In this document: in pieces, positions 38,642 through 47,520 of the stretch
How positions within the stretch are numbered: the first letter of the stretch is position 1
How the letters are laid out: every line of letters starts with the position of its first letter
Source of the DNA: Homoserinimonas sp.
Lineage (GTDB): Bacteria > Actinomycetota > Actinomycetes > Actinomycetales > Microbacteriaceae
NCBI GenBank assembly: GCA_023957835.1
Contig: JAMLGP010000001.1
Span: 179,575-243,574 of the forward strand
DNA length: 64,000 nucleotides
Direction: 5' to 3'
Translations under genes and position numbers: made by a program
The notes under the pieces: model-generated
Seen by the model: the letters and a program-made list of their open reading frames with translations, nothing else
The model's database searches: none
Told to the model about the DNA's origin: nothing

Positions 38642-39555
38642 CGCCCAAACCCCAGCACGGCAGCCCGGCTGGCGATGTGACTATTGCAATCCAGAGGCTT
38701 TCCCGCCAAACCGGAGCTGATGTCCAGGAACTGCAAACGCTCTACGTACTCGAGGCGCTCCTGGCGCGCCTTGCAGCATCCGAATTCAGAGGCGACTTTG
38801 TCCTCAAGGGCGGCGTTCTGCTCGCTGCCTTCGCTGTACGTCGCCCCACCAAGGACATCGATCTCCAGGCAACTGGCCTCACAAGCGATGTTGACGAGGT
38901 CGCCGGTCGAATTCGCAAGATAGCGGCTATCGATCTTCCTGACGGCGTCGTCTTCGACCTTGGTAGTGTCAACGCCTCTGTAATTCGGGACGGGGAAGCT
39001 GACGAGTACGCGGGGGTACGCGTCCGCATGGTTGGTGCTCTCGGGCGCGCTCGCCTGACGATCGGAATCGATGTGAATTTCGGCGACCCTGTTTGGCCGA
39101 CGCCACGACTCGTTGAACTGCCTCGTATCGTCCCGCTTGGTCAATCGCCCCTCTTTCTCCTCGGATACCCGTTAACGATGATTTTCGCTGAGAAGATCGT
39201 GACCGCACTTGACCGCGGCGAGGCCAATACGCGTTGGCGAGACTTCGCGGATGTCTTCACTCTTGCCCATTCTCACAAGGTTGATGCCGTCGAATTGCGC
39301 GAGTCTCTCGAGTCGGTAGCGGCTTATCGCCGCGTCGAGCTCGCACCCTTGCTACCAACTCTCGCAACTATGCCCGATTATGCCCAGCCGAAGTGGCGAG
39401 CGTGGCGAACACGTGTAGGTAGGGAACACGATCTGCCCGAGCAGTTTGAGCAGGTACTACAGGCTTTGGCGCGTTTTGCGGATCCCGTGCTTGTTTGGTC
39501 AAGCGTCGGTGAATGGGACCCCGATGTGCAAGTTTGGGAACCGGAAAAGCCCTAG
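38638..39555 (+). CDS. AbiEii nucleotidyltransferase toxin
   Basis: 305 residues, the type IV toxin of the AbiE phage abortive-infection system. The nucleotidyltransferase core is FVLKGGVLLAAFAVRRPTKDIDLQ (KGG, then DxD). LPRIVPLGQSPLFLLGYPLTMIFAEKIVTALDRG and RWRDFADVF are the AbiEii/MenT C-terminal motifs. Such enzymes add nucleotides to tRNA acceptor ends. Translationally coupled to the antitoxin. It converges on the NERD-helicase gene with 19 bp between. Confidence 0.9.
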   Translation: MTPKPQHGSPAGDVTIAIQRLSRQTGADVQELQTLYVLEALLARLAASEFRGDFVLKGGVLLAAFAVRRPTKDIDLQATGLTSDVDEVAGRIRKIAAIDLPDGVVFDLGSVNASVIRDGEADEYAGVRVRMVGALGRARLTIGIDVNFGDPVWPTPRLVELPRIVPLGQSPLFLLGYPLTMIFAEKIVTALDRGEANTRWRDFADVFTLAHSHKVDAVELRESLESVAAYRRVELAPLLPTLATMPDYAQPKWRAWRTRVGREHDLPEQFEQVLQALARFADPVLVWSSVGEWDPDVQVWEPEKP

Positions 39556-39574
39556 TCAAAGCGCGATCTAGCCC

Positions 39575-41638
39575 CTAAGCAACCCCGACCCAGAGTCCAT
39601 CGCGGGCGCGGGTCATGGCGACGTAGAGTTCGCGGCGGTCGAGCTCTCGCCGCTCGTCCTCAGCATCCGGGTCATTGGGGAGGGCGTGCAACAGCCGCGA
39701 CGGAGTTCGAACCACCAGCACCTGCTTGAATTCGAGACCTTTGGCTCGCTTGATTGTGCCGACCTTGATTGCGTCGGTCGGCATCCCATCATATTTAAGC
39801 AGTTCAATCCACGCGATCCCGGCCTTCGTGAGCAGATTCCCGACCTCGGTGGCGGCCCGGTTGGTGTGAGCGAGGATGCCGATATCGCCGAGCGCAACCC
39901 CCTGCGCAATGAGCGACTTCACATGCTCCATAACGGAGTCGTCATGTTTGGCCCGCGACTTGAAGTTGCCCACCTTGGGCTCTGGACCGTGCCGCATTAC
40001 CTCGACTGTCGCGTCGCCCTGAGCGGGTGCACCCTCAATATCGAAGTACTCGTCACCCTCAACCAGCCTGGACGCAAAGTCCAAAATTTCGGCGGTGTTG
40101 CGGTAATTCCGGTTGAGAATGACTCCACGGCCATGAAGCGAAACTCCGGCCTCCGCAAGGTTGTAACCACCGGGGTAAATGGTCTGCTGCCCGTCGCCGA
40201 CGAGGCTGAGACCGTCGGGGCGATCGCCAACAATCGCATGCAGCATCCGGATCATGGCGCAGCTCATGTCCTGCGCCTCGTCAACGATTACCGCGCAGTA
40301 GCCTTCGAGTGGCGTGGATCTCAGGTTTTGCTCGGCGAGGAGGATTACATCCTCGAAGTCGACGATTCCAAGCTTGCGCAACTCGGTGTCGTAGGCGGTG
40401 TGGAGCTTCCAAACTGCAATCCGATTCTCGCTTGAGAGTCTGCGGCTGCGCCCCGCTCGTGGGAGCTGGACATAGTCCTCAAAGCGAGTGAGCCCGCGCC
40501 CTTTGATGACGCTCAGCACCTCTTCTTTCCAGTAACTAATTCGCTCGTCGATTTGGACAAGCGGGTTCTCCTTGCCCATCGAGCTCCAGGCGGATCGAAA
40601 CGCTCGGTCCGCCTTCTCGGGCTCGAGTCGAAAAGTGACATTTCGCGATTTCAGCAGGTCAATTGCGAAACCATGGATGCCGCGAAACTCGATTCTGTCC
40701 GCAATATCGGGGCTCATCTGATTCATGAGTGCAGAAAGAACGCTCGGCAGGGTACGAACATATGTTGTGACGAGCACTTTTCCTGGCCGAGTTCGGGCGA
40801 TATAGGCGGCGCGGTGCAGGGCAACCACGGTCTTGCCGGTGCCGACCGCTCCGCGGATTCGGGATGGGCCATTGAAAGTTCGCCGCGCGAGGCGGGCCTG
40901 GTCCGGGTGCAGGTATGCCATCCAGGATTCGACCGGTTTCGCGAGAACATTCGCCCAAAGCGCGTTCTCGATTTCCTCAATGCTGATTAGCGCTTCCTGT
41001 TCGGTGATCGGGATGACCGGCGCAGGCAGGGTGAGTTCGGTCGGGCCTTCTGGCATGGCATATGGCGGGAGGAGTTCTTCGAGCACTGTGCGGACTCGCT
41101 GGATGACGTCGGTGTCGAGTCGATCACCGCACCCAATCAGGTGGTGCAGTGCGACATCGCGCCCAACGATTTCTACTCCGCCGACGCGCGCCCGAAGACC
41201 TCGTCGATTAGTGAATACCGCAACCAGATGCACCTCGCCTGGTGCAATTCCAATGTCGGCTAGAGCCTCTTCGACGAGATTGCCGAGACTAGTGAGGCCG
41301 TCGAATCGATCTGTGACGTCATCCTGTCCCTGGTAGATGCGATCGTTCTCGATCGTCACGTCCTTCCAGGACTTGGCGTCGACGATGTAAATGCCACTCG
41401 GCCCGATCAGCACGAAGTCGACCTGGGCCTTCTTCGATCCTGGCCATTTGCGATCTTCAAGGATTGTGTAGCCACGATCGGCCAGGGGCTTGAGCAGCGC
41501 ACCGAGCCATCGCTCAGATTTCGCAGCGGCCTCATAATTGCGCGCCATCTCCTGCTTGGTCCGGGCAACGTACTCGGCCTGTTCCGCCTCCGCACGCAAC
41601 CTCGCTGCTTCCCCCGCCGCGGAGTGCCCTGCCGCCAC
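39575..41638 (-). CDS. NERD-domain nuclease fused to UvrD/Rep-type SF1 helicase
   Basis: 687 residues. After an N-terminal helix, residues about 40-150 form a NERD (nuclease-related) domain: GYTILEDRKW, then QVDFVLIGPSGIYIVDAKSW, a PD-(D/E)xK-like active site. From about residue 235 comes an SF1 helicase: GAVGTGKTVVALHRAAY (Walker A), VIVDEAQDM (Walker B), LVGDGQQTIYPGG, LNRNYRN, GTIKRAKGLEFKQVLVV and YVAMTRARDGLWV. It is the last gene of the five-gene minus-strand operon, 97 bp after the SRA-HNH gene. A DNA-processing defence role is inferred from context. Confidence 0.88.
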   Translation of the reverse strand: MAAGHSAAGEAARLRAEAEQAEYVARTKQEMARNYEAAAKSERWLGALLKPLADRGYTILEDRKWPGSKKAQVDFVLIGPSGIYIVDAKSWKDVTIENDRIYQGQDDVTDRFDGLTSLGNLVEEALADIGIAPGEVHLVAVFTNRRGLRARVGGVEIVGRDVALHHLIGCGDRLDTDVIQRVRTVLEELLPPYAMPEGPTELTLPAPVIPITEQEALISIEEIENALWANVLAKPVESWMAYLHPDQARLARRTFNGPSRIRGAVGTGKTVVALHRAAYIARTRPGKVLVTTYVRTLPSVLSALMNQMSPDIADRIEFRGIHGFAIDLLKSRNVTFRLEPEKADRAFRSAWSSMGKENPLVQIDERISYWKEEVLSVIKGRGLTRFEDYVQLPRAGRSRRLSSENRIAVWKLHTAYDTELRKLGIVDFEDVILLAEQNLRSTPLEGYCAVIVDEAQDMSCAMIRMLHAIVGDRPDGLSLVGDGQQTIYPGGYNLAEAGVSLHGRGVILNRNYRNTAEILDFASRLVEGDEYFDIEGAPAQGDATVEVMRHGPEPKVGNFKSRAKHDDSVMEHVKSLIAQGVALGDIGILAHTNRAATEVGNLLTKAGIAWIELLKYDGMPTDAIKVGTIKRAKGLEFKQVLVVRTPSRLLHALPNDPDAEDERRELDRRELYVAMTRARDGLWVGVA

Positions 41639-41735
41639 TTCGATCCCCCGACCTGCACGGTTCCGGCCCGCCGCGCTGGTCTAATTTTGGCCGAATGAGC
41701 AAAACTCTGCTGTGGCCTTTTCGGGGGACTTACTC

Positions 41736-42671
41736 TTAGACGAATCCCCACTGCCGGCGATGATATTGCACGTTCGCAACGTCAAGCCGGTGATCTCTTA
41801 CAAATTTCAGTTCGGCAATGGGCTTGAGATCGCTCGTCTTCGCGGCAGTGAAGTCATCGAGAATCACCATTCCGCCAATGTCGAGTTGCGTGTGGTGGTT
41901 CGGACAGAGGCAGAGCAAGTTGTCCAGCGCATCCGCGCCTAAGTGCGGTCGGCCAAGAGGTTTCACATGTGCACCCTCGGAGTAATAACGTCCACCGATA
42001 CCCGGAATAGTGGAACCGCAGAGCTGACAATGATGCTCGTATAGCGACTTCACTTTGCGTGAAAGTTCGGAATCGCGGATGCGGCGGGACACAATGCTGC
42101 TGGCGAAAGCTGGGTCAAGAGAGGGTTCTTCCCTGGTCCAAAGGTGCGCCTGTTCCGGGATCCTATCCAGACGGAATCGCACGATCTCAAATCCTTCAAT
42201 TCCCTCCTCAACCCACCAGTCGGTGACAAGAAATAGTCCCGCGTACTGATACCCAACGGGCGGCGCATATGGATTCGACCTGTGAGCCCCACGCACTACG
42301 CGGACAGGTAGCCCCTCGACTTGGCTTGTGATCAGCCCTGCATTACCGGGCGCATCAATCGATTGGTCTTTGGTCTGCTTTGTAGCGCCAGCGTCGCGCC
42401 CTCCATGGCCCGTGTAGATGATGTAGTCGCCGTAGTCCTGGTCGTCGACGTAGCCGCCAGAGACAACGATCGAGTCGGCGCCCTCCTGCTTTGCCCCAGA
42501 TATCCCTGCCTGAAGAGGCCGATGTACATGGGCATCGTGGAGTTCTCGGCGATCGATGAATAGATCGCCTACCTTCACTCCATCGGGAGTGCCAAAGAAC
42601 CTGGCCACGTCGCCTCCGAGGTTCAGGATATCGTTCAGGCTGGACTCAACGGGCAGCAGGTCTAGATTCAC
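41736..42671 (-). CDS. SRA (YDG) domain HNH endonuclease, type IV restriction
   Basis: 311 residues. The N-terminal half is an SAD/SRA domain (VGDLFIDRRELHDAHVHRPLQAGISG, DYIIYTGHGG, LPVRVVRG, YAGLFLVTDWW), which flips modified cytosine out of DNA. The C-terminal half is an HNH nuclease with zinc Cys pairs: CQLCGSTIPG, EGAHVKPLG, and LCLCPNHHTQLDIGG. This pairing defines modification-dependent enzymes cutting methyl- or hydroxymethylcytosine DNA. It lies 51 bp after the SMC-like ATPase gene and no methyltransferase is nearby, consistent with a stand-alone type IV enzyme. Confidence 0.9.
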   Translation of the reverse strand: MNLDLLPVESSLNDILNLGGDVARFFGTPDGVKVGDLFIDRRELHDAHVHRPLQAGISGAKQEGADSIVVSGGYVDDQDYGDYIIYTGHGGRDAGATKQTKDQSIDAPGNAGLITSQVEGLPVRVVRGAHRSNPYAPPVGYQYAGLFLVTDWWVEEGIEGFEIVRFRLDRIPEQAHLWTREEPSLDPAFASSIVSRRIRDSELSRKVKSLYEHHCQLCGSTIPGIGGRYYSEGAHVKPLGRPHLGADALDNLLCLCPNHHTQLDIGGMVILDDFTAAKTSDLKPIAELKFVRDHRLDVANVQYHRRQWGFV

Positions 42672-42722
42672 TCAGCCCGACTTGATAGGACTTTCGACGC
42701 CTGGGATCTCAAGAGTGAGAGT

Positions 42723-44645
42723 TTAGATCGGTGCCGGTTGGCCAATTGTTGGCACTCCCGGACCGGGGTGTGGTACGTCCCTAAGCAATGGAGTTTGGTA
42801 AGACAGCTCGATGACGTTGGGGCGGGTGTTGCCGAATGCTGTGGATGCGGGCAGCCCGTTATCCGCGATGATGATCTGTGCGTCCGGGTATGCCTCTGCG
42901 AGCAGTGACAGGCGGTAATAGAGCCTTTCCCCGGCACCAAGGTCTTCGGCGGTAGTGCCGAGGCTGGTCCGCGGACCGTCGAGCATCAGGAAGCCTGGCA
43001 GCAGAATCGCTGGATCGCTGAGCGAGTTGCCGAGCATGGCGATGTAGTAGGCGTCATTCGCAAGAACTTTTCGCGCCCCAGACACGCTCAAGCGCTCGAA
43101 CGGTTCATCATTCACATGGGGCAGATAGGTCCGCTCGTCTACGCCTGCGCTTCGGTAGTCGGAGAATCCCAGTCCCTTGATCTCCTCGTCAAAACGATCC
43201 CCCAAGCTCGCAACTCTGAACTCATTTTGCTTCAAGGCAGCGCGCGCGGCAGCAGCCTCCTCCTCAAGTTGCCCGATCCGCGTCTCGAGTTCCCGAATCT
43301 CGTCGATACCTCGTTCATAGAGATCCCATTGGTCGTTAAAGCGCTCGAGGTCACGGACGCCGGATCGTGCTCGCTCAACCTCGGCCGCGGCCGTCCCGAC
43401 TGCATCAAGGGATGGCAGCAGAAGCTCGGGGTCGAGTTGCCGCTCAAAGTCGTCGACGGCGGCGGCCAGCTCTCGCCGAGACTCATCGAGCGCAGAAAAG
43501 GATGACTCAAGATGGCCACGGTCTGTGGACACGAGTGCTTCGACTTCGATGCGCTGCTGGCTGAGTCGGCCCTCGGGGTTCAACTCGGTCACGTTTGAGA
43601 CATGCTGCTGTTGCCCGCAGAGCGTGCAGACATCGGCATCGACGTGATTCGGCAAGTCCTGCAGGCAACGCGGGCAAATTTCGAAGTCGAGTTCCGAGAG
43701 AACGGTAGTTGCAATCGCATGCTGGTGTGCGCGATGTTCGTCAACTTCCAGTTGGGCAAGCAACCCGATTCCTCGCTCAACTGCAGCCCGGGCAACTGCT
43801 ACCTCCGTTTCGACTGAGGCTACTCGCCACCGCAGCCGTGCGATGCGCTCACGCAAGTCCCGCTGATCGTCGAGCGCAGAGCGCTCCGCAGCGGCTCGAC
43901 GGGTCGAAGAGAGGCCATCAGTGGCGGTCGCGAGGTCTACCCGCGCCTCCTGCATTAGGCTCGGGAGTTCTTCGCGATCAGGTGCGCCACTTGCCTCGAG
44001 GAATGTCTTGACGGCGCCGTTTGCCGTTTGCGCCGTCACGATCTCCCTGCGGACATTCTCGATCTCGATCTCGTGTTGGGTGACCAGTTCGTCGCTTAGC
44101 CCGTAGGCAAGCTCGAGCACTGCCTTTCGCTTGGGATTGAGGAACGGGTCGGCGTGGCCCGCAATGGATCTTGGTACGTCTGCCTGGGGAAGATACATGT
44201 ATCGGAAGAGGTCGAAGAACGAAACTGCCACGCTTGTCCCGCCATAGCCCTTTCGGGCGAGGCGTGTGATCGGGATGTCGAGAAGTTGGAGCAACCGATC
44301 TGATACGAGCGGTGCGGTCTTGATTCGCGTGACCGACCATTCTTCAGTCTTAGGGGTTCCGCTGAGAAAGGTGGCGAGAAGTCGGTTCTGTCGGAAGTCA
44401 CGGTCGATCTGAAGGCGGGTGCGTCCAACTGTGAGTCGCAGTGTGACACGCTTTAGGTTGGCTTCGACGGCGGGCATGATTTCAGCCGAGGTCGCCCCTA
44501 GCCCGTACTTGATCAACTCGAACATGCTGCTCTTGCCTGTGCCGTAGCTTCCGGTCACGATGTTGAGTCCGGCGGTGAACGCATAGTTGCTAGTTCCGGA
44601 CGATGTGTGAAGCTCTAGTTCGTGTAGGCGAAAGTGCGTGCTCAT
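42723..44645 (-). CDS. SMC-like ABC ATPase of a Lamassu / ABC-3C type defence system
   Basis: 640 residues. Walker A GSYGTGKSS (about 33-41) and YLPQADVP near 160 open the protein. Two long coiled-coil halves are joined by a zinc hook (CPRC...CTLC, about 325-345). The C-terminal ABC lobe has RLSVSGARKVLANDAYYIAML in place of the LSGGQ signature and LMLDGPRTSLG as Walker B near residue 555. The residue after the Walker B Asp is Gly instead of Glu. The start overlaps the stop of the middle gene (ATGA). Likely binds DNA ends or structures and controls the partner nuclease. Confidence 0.85.
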   Translation of the reverse strand: MSTHFRLHELELHTSSGTSNYAFTAGLNIVTGSYGTGKSSMFELIKYGLGATSAEIMPAVEANLKRVTLRLTVGRTRLQIDRDFRQNRLLATFLSGTPKTEEWSVTRIKTAPLVSDRLLQLLDIPITRLARKGYGGTSVAVSFFDLFRYMYLPQADVPRSIAGHADPFLNPKRKAVLELAYGLSDELVTQHEIEIENVRREIVTAQTANGAVKTFLEASGAPDREELPSLMQEARVDLATATDGLSSTRRAAAERSALDDQRDLRERIARLRWRVASVETEVAVARAAVERGIGLLAQLEVDEHRAHQHAIATTVLSELDFEICPRCLQDLPNHVDADVCTLCGQQQHVSNVTELNPEGRLSQQRIEVEALVSTDRGHLESSFSALDESRRELAAAVDDFERQLDPELLLPSLDAVGTAAAEVERARSGVRDLERFNDQWDLYERGIDEIRELETRIGQLEEEAAAARAALKQNEFRVASLGDRFDEEIKGLGFSDYRSAGVDERTYLPHVNDEPFERLSVSGARKVLANDAYYIAMLGNSLSDPAILLPGFLMLDGPRTSLGTTAEDLGAGERLYYRLSLLAEAYPDAQIIIADNGLPASTAFGNTRPNVIELSYQTPLLRDVPHPGPGVPTIGQPAPI

Positions 44646-45142
44646 CGGGGCAACTCCTCGTTTGTCACGAAGTGGTCGGGCAGATATTGGCGAAGTGTCC
44701 CGGCGATGTCATTGACCACTGACGCGAGTTCCACCACGACCTCTGCGCGATTTGGGACCGACGCCCAAGATGCGTCGGAAGTCAGGATGTGCAGTGTGGT
44801 ATCGCCTGTTTCGGTGACGTGAAATCCGTCATCAGTGGCCACCACCAGCCGCATGCCAACGAGCGCGCCTAGGAGGACGGTGTAGCGCCGCTGATCAGGA
44901 TTGAACTTGTAGCGCATCGTATGGGAGCTGATCGCTTCCGTCTCTCCCGCGCTTATTGAGATGGCTTCAAGGGTTGCGAGGCCAATCGCCCTGGCGATCT
45001 TCTCCAGCAGGACCGGGTAGCGCAGAAGGAAGTCGAGGTATAAGACCTTCGCCACGGTTGTCGACTGGTTGCTGCGTTCAAGCGCGGCCAGCAGGATCAG
45101 GACTCTGGCCAGATGCGCATCGAGCATGGTTGTTCTACTCAT
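44642..45142 (-). CDS. Middle component of the ABC three-component system
   Basis: 166 residues from ATG 45142, which follows AAGGGGATG and overlaps the nuclease stop by 8 bp; a frame from 45235 lacks a ribosome site. LARVLILLAALERSNQS...VLYLDFLLRYPVLLEKI near the N-terminus resembles the small winged-helix middle subunits of ABC-3C systems, comparable to LmuC of Lamassu. The second half (AISSHTMRYKFNPDQRRYTVLLGALVGMRLV) continues the fold. It should bridge the ATPase and nuclease. Confidence 0.75.
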   Translation of the reverse strand: MSRTTMLDAHLARVLILLAALERSNQSTTVAKVLYLDFLLRYPVLLEKIARAIGLATLEAISISAGETEAISSHTMRYKFNPDQRRYTVLLGALVGMRLVVATDDGFHVTETGDTTLHILTSDASWASVPNRAEVVVELASVVNDIAGTLRQYLPDHFVTNEELPR

Positions 45143-46316
45143 CTGCATCCCCTTCATCGGCGAGTAGGTCAAACGGCTCTGACCACCAAACCAGGCATTC
45201 GTCGGTGAGCTGGTAGGCGCATCCCATGAGGTCAATCTGGTCGATGGGAAGATTTGTCCTTACACGATCGTCGGAGAGTGCTCTGTCGAGTGCGATGTGC
45301 ATGGCCGGTCCGTACTGGGCAGTGGTCCGCGCCTGGGATTCGGCCAGCATGGCCTTATTCAGCACGATCCGCCGAAGACGATGGATCTCGTCTGCGGAGC
45401 CGATCGGAATGTCTTCCCCATATTGGCTCTCGAGGGCATACCAGCGGGCGCGAAGTCCGGGTGCCCCTTGTTCTACGCTCGGCCCGAGCCCGCCTCTCTT
45501 GAGCTTTCGAACCAGGACAGTGCCCGGCGTTGTATTGGTGTGTCGAGCGGCGGCGGCCACCGCGTCGAATGAGATACCGAGGTGGGCTAGAGCGTCACAC
45601 AAGTCCGTGTAGCTGATCGTGCGACTTGCAAGAAGCTGCTCAGGCCAGCTTTCGGTGGGAGTCCAGGTGTCAGGCTCATCGTCGTTAAGTCCGGATGCAG
45701 CCTCGTAGACGAGCGCAAACAGCGCATCGAAGACTCGCTGCGAGTGCAGCGGTGAGACCCCGAGTTTAAGAAGCGTGGGACGGCAATAGGAGGTGATGAC
45801 ATGACCGCCAATGGCAGTCTCATCCGCCCCGACCGTCTTGACGGACAGCACGCGAAGAAACTCGGCAGCCTCGGCGATCGTCGCGTTGAGACGTGCAGCC
45901 ATCCGCTCCGCAAATGGCTGCAGGAGGGTTTGGTCCGACAACACGAGCGCCTCAGAGAGTTCCCGTAGTTCTCCCGCCCCAGTCTTGAGTCCCCCATTCG
46001 TCACGACAGTGCACCGATCGCGGGCACCCAGATCTCGCCACCGCTTATAGAGCGTTGCAAGGGCTTTGGTCGTCAGCGTTGCGATGCTCCAAACGCCCAT
46101 GTCGCTCGTGCGGTGCTTGACCGAGACAAGCTCATCGGGTTCATGTGGTGCGCCTCGGCGGATGTAGTCCGTGTGATGCTCAACGACGACGCTGCCGCTG
46201 CCGGCCGATAGGATCAGAATGCACTCGAGCACGGTGATCGAATACTGGAAGCGATACCAACTTGCGGTGTCGCGTCCTGCATCCTCCGAAGGCGTCACTG
46301 CCAACGAATCACCCAA
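45135..46316 (-). CDS. Cap4-like (DUF4297) dsDNA nuclease effector with ABC-3C C-terminal domain
   Basis: 393 residues. The N-terminal 180 residues match the Cap4/DUF4297 nuclease: GRDTASWYRFQYSITVLE, then VVVEHHTDYI, ELVSVKHRT and WSIATLTTKALATLYKRW, giving the E...D...KxK-type PD-(D/E)xK site. CTVVTNGG follows. The C-terminal half resembles ABC-3C effector C-terminal domains that contact the other components. As the first gene of the operon, it is probably the lethal effector, equivalent to LmuA of Lamassu-Cap4. Confidence 0.82.
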   Translation of the reverse strand: MGDSLAVTPSEDAGRDTASWYRFQYSITVLECILILSAGSGSVVVEHHTDYIRRGAPHEPDELVSVKHRTSDMGVWSIATLTTKALATLYKRWRDLGARDRCTVVTNGGLKTGAGELRELSEALVLSDQTLLQPFAERMAARLNATIAEAAEFLRVLSVKTVGADETAIGGHVITSYCRPTLLKLGVSPLHSQRVFDALFALVYEAASGLNDDEPDTWTPTESWPEQLLASRTISYTDLCDALAHLGISFDAVAAAARHTNTTPGTVLVRKLKRGGLGPSVEQGAPGLRARWYALESQYGEDIPIGSADEIHRLRRIVLNKAMLAESQARTTAQYGPAMHIALDRALSDDRVRTNLPIDQIDLMGCAYQLTDECLVWWSEPFDLLADEGDADE

Positions 46317-46423
46317 GGCAAGAATCCTTTCCCCGACCCAACCAATTGTATTGCGAGGCGAGACTCAGCTTCTAGCTTTCACAGTCGACTGCTCTCCGGG
46401 CTCCTTGCTGCTTGATCCGTTAA

Positions 46424-46768
46424 TTTTGGAATAGCCCGATAGCCCCGATACCCTGCCGGCCCAAGGACTTCGCGGACTCCGTGATTGCGATCAGCCCGCT
46501 CGTGGTGCTCGAGTGCCTGGTTGGTCCGTTGCGAAGCGGGAACCTTACTCTCCACGATTACTACCTTCGGGCGTTCAAACAGTTTCGCTTGATTCCACTC
46601 GAAACCGAACACTACTTGCGGGCTGCCGAATTGCGAGCCCGGCATGGTATTCGCACCCCGGACACTCTACACCTGGCCTCGGCTCAGCTATCTGGCTGCG
46701 ACGAACTCTGGACCAACGATGATCGGCTTGCTGCGGCATCCACCGGGCTCGCGGTGATCGCAGTCTGA
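46424..46768 (+). pseudogene. PIN-domain toxin lacking its N-terminus
   Basis: The open frame begins after TAA 46421-46423 and carries DFADSVIAISPLVVLECLVGPL, YYLRAFKQFRLIPLE, RTPDTLHLASAQLSG and WTNDDRLAAAS. These include the PIN acidic residues Glu, Asp and Asp of the second half. The N-terminal beta strand with the first catalytic Asp is absent and no antitoxin precedes it, so the gene is decayed. GTG 46481 could still start a truncated protein. Confidence 0.65.
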
Positions 46769-46837
46769 ACCGCCGCAGCTGGTTCTTTCGAAGGCGTGGG
46801 TGGGCGCAGGTAACAAGCCCGCACCCACCCCAACCCA

Positions 46838-47119
46838 CTACGCCGCCGCCGCTTCGGCATCCTTCTTTCGCATAAGCAGAACCACCATCGGCCCGAAGGT
46901 CGCGATCGCAGCTAGTAGCTGAACTGCTCCGGCGGGGATGCCGCCGATGAAGTTGGCGACGACCATAACGATCGCTGCGACCGGCACCCAGACCGGGACG
47001 AGCTTGGCCAGGCGCAGGCCGGTCGTGAGGAGGATCACGGCGAAGAAGACGGCCAGGTGGCCGACGCCGGCGACGGGTCCCGCATCGATTAGGTAGCCGC
47101 CAATTGAGGTGATTTGCCA
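46838..47119 (-). pseudogene. Fragment of a multi-pass membrane protein
   Basis: A frame open from a TGA at 47120-47122 to 46838 encodes hydrophobic segments (VGHLAVFFAVILLTTGLRLA, VPVAAIVMVVANFIGG, LLAAIATFGPMVVLL) and a short basic/acidic tail. It has no ATG; GTG 47038 would start inside a hydrophobic segment. Probably the C-terminal third of a larger integral membrane protein. The function is unknown. Confidence 0.45.
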
Positions 47120-47213
47120 TCACTTTGAGCGGTGAATCATGGTGGCTGCGACGATGCCGGTTCTGAAGGTGTGTATCGTTGCTATACGCATAGTGATGCT
47201 ATACGGTTTATGT

Positions 47214-47507
47214 GTGATCAAGTCGTTTCCGCTCAAGGGGCTCGAAACGTTCTTCACCACGGGAAGTGAGGCTGGCATCCGACCAGATCACGCCAAGAAA
47301 CTACAAAGGCAACTCGCCGTGCTGGACAACGCGTGAACGATCCAGGACATCCCGCAGTCATGGAAACCGCACGCGCTGACTGGCACCGCGGCCGCTGGGC
47401 GCGATGTCGCCGGACATTACGCGATTTGGGTGAGTGGGAATCGGCGATTGACGTTCCGCTTCGAAGGAAGCGACGTTCACCTGCTCGACTATCTCGACTA
47501 CCACTAG
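47214..47507 (+). pseudogene. higB: higB toxin gene interrupted by a nonsense codon
   Basis: The frame from GTG 47214 encodes IKSFPLKGLETFF...KLQRQLAVLDNA, then TGA at 47334-47336, then in the same frame TIQDIPQSWKPHALTG, GRDVAGHYAIWVSGNRRLTF and FEGSDVHLLDYLDYH to TAG 47507. Read through, the 97 residues are a complete HigB/RelE toxin. A single CGA-to-TGA change would explain the stop. The toxin is therefore probably inactive while higA is intact. Confidence 0.8.
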
Positions 47508-47520
47508 AAAGGCAAACCTC

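Noticed and set aside
39575..46316. Complete type I or II restriction-modification system
   Set aside because: No methyltransferase or specificity subunit; the SRA domain instead indicates a modification-dependent enzyme.
47334..47336. TGA in higB as a selenocysteine codon
   Set aside because: No SECIS-like context, and HigB toxins have no Cys or Sec at this position; a nonsense mutation is simpler.
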